This document shows positions 6,183 to 6,609 of a stretch of 6,609 nucleotides of DNA, piece by piece. The position numbers were made by a program, and so were the translations under genes. This DNA comes from Emcibacter sp. (GTDB taxonomy: Bacteria > Pseudomonadota > Alphaproteobacteria > Sphingomonadales > Emcibacteraceae): NCBI GenBank assembly GCA_027019205.1, contig JALUWZ010000178.1, positions 1 to 6,609 on the forward strand, written 5' to 3'. The notes below the pieces were generated by a model. That model saw only the letters and a program-made list of their open reading frames with translations, was not told where the DNA came from and made no database searches. Positions within the stretch are counted from its first letter, which is position 1, and each line of letters opens with the position of its first letter.

Positions 6183-6609
6183 ATGAAATCACTGGATAAA
6201 TTTGCCAAGACAAAGCTCAAGGCCCTGTCGGACCGGGGGCTGAAACGCGATATCCTGACAACGGAACGTTTGGCGGAGGGAAAAACCCTGCGTGAGGGCC
6301 GCCCGCTGATCTCATTCTGCTGCAATGATTATCTTAACCTCAGCCACCACCCAAAAGTAAAACAGGCGGCAAAGAAGGCGATTGACCGTTACGGCGCGGG
6401 GTCCGGCGCATCTCGCCTTGTCACCGGCAACCACCCGCTGATCCGGCAGCTGGAACAACGGCTCGCGGATATCAAGGGGACCAAAGATGCCTGTGTTTTT
6501 GGCTCGGGATATATGACCAATATCGGTATTATCCCGGTCCTTGTCGGCATTGAGGATGTTATTTTCATTGACGAGCTGAGCCATGCCTGCCTGCAGGCAG
6601 GCAGCCAGC
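6183..6609 (+). CDS. bioF: 8-amino-7-oxononanoate synthase, N-terminal part (3' truncated)
   Basis: This frame opens at ATG 6183 and runs off the right edge after 142 codons of an expected roughly 380-400. The product is a PLP-dependent alpha-oxoamine synthase that condenses pimeloyl-thioester with L-alanine to KAPA, the first committed step of biotin ring assembly. Visible signatures are CNDYLNLSHHP (47-57), the glycine-rich GAGSGASRLVTGNH (71-84), VFGSGYMTNIG (105-115) and LSHACLQAGS, where H134 corresponds to the E. coli BioF histidine H133 that stacks on the PLP ring. The catalytic lysine lies beyond the window. No Shine-Dalgarno is visible before 6183. An in-frame ATG at 6156 would add nine residues but overlaps the best promoter candidate and also lacks a ribosome site, so 6183 is preferred. 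The motifs fit BioF better than the related Kbl or HemA, and the bioB/bioA neighbours settle it. Confidence 0.95.
   Translation, partial: MKSLDKFAKTKLKALSDRGLKRDILTTERLAEGKTLREGRPLISFCCNDYLNLSHHPKVKQAAKKAIDRYGAGSGASRLVTGNHPLIRQLEQRLADIKGTKDACVFGSGYMTNIGIIPVLVGIEDVIFIDELSHACLQAGSQ
6584..6603. repeat. 20-base perfect palindrome inside bioF
   Basis: TGCCTGCCTGCAGGCAGGCA reads the same on both strands, with arms of 10 bases and no loop, centred on CTGCAG. It lies within codons for residues HACLQAGS, just after the conserved active-site histidine of BioF. It may be a coincidence of alanine, cysteine, leucine, glutamine and glycine codons. Confidence 0.85.

Noticed and set aside
1..6609. CRISPR arrays, insertion sequences, tRNA/rRNA genes, phage or defence genes
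   Set aside because: No spaced direct repeats, transposase motifs, terminal inverted repeats or RNA-gene landmarks were seen on either strand.

Overview
The window looks like chromosomal DNA from an alphaproteobacterium of moderate GC content. This rests on the style of the TonB-dependent receptor, the close Lrp homologue, the human-XPNPEP1-like aminopeptidase P, and the BioB/BioA/BioF sequences. The assignment comes from recognising protein families, not from a database search, and order or genus cannot be set from this window. I see no mobile element, CRISPR array, tRNA or rRNA. Coding density is very high: the longest gene-free stretches are 116 and 110 bases.

Layout. (1) Bases 2-1057, + strand: the C-terminal half of a TonB-dependent outer-membrane receptor, cut by the left edge. 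(2) Bases 1058-1173: a short AT-rich gap. (3) Bases 1174-2003, + strand: a two-gene unit of an Lrp-type regulator and an adrenodoxin-type [2Fe-2S] ferredoxin, joined by a 4-base ATGA overlap. (4) Bases 2007-6072, - strand: a three-gene unit read right to left, bioB, then bioA (TAATG junction), then an M24B aminopeptidase P after a 29-base gap. Its last stop codon lies only 3 bases from the ferredoxin stop, so the two units converge with no room for a separate terminator. (5) Bases 6073-6182: a 110-base divergent biotin promoter region. (6) Bases 6183-6609, + strand: the 5' third of bioF, cut by the right edge.

How the genes work together. BioF makes KAPA (8-amino-7-oxononanoate), BioA converts it to DAPA (7,8-diaminononanoate), and BioB converts dethiobiotin to biotin. 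BioD, the step between BioA and BioB, is not visible and may lie beyond the right edge. The arrangement bioBA <-> bioF is a permutation of the divergent E. coli bioA <-> bioBFCD locus. The aminopeptidase appears to ride on the biotin transcript. The Lrp-ferredoxin pair is the least expected association here.

I did not find a clearly new biological system. The points most worth a second look are the translationally coupled Lrp-ferredoxin pair, the symmetric back-to-back bio promoters with a possibly leaderless bioF message, the aminopeptidase P at the end of the biotin operon, and a 20-base perfect palindrome inside bioF.
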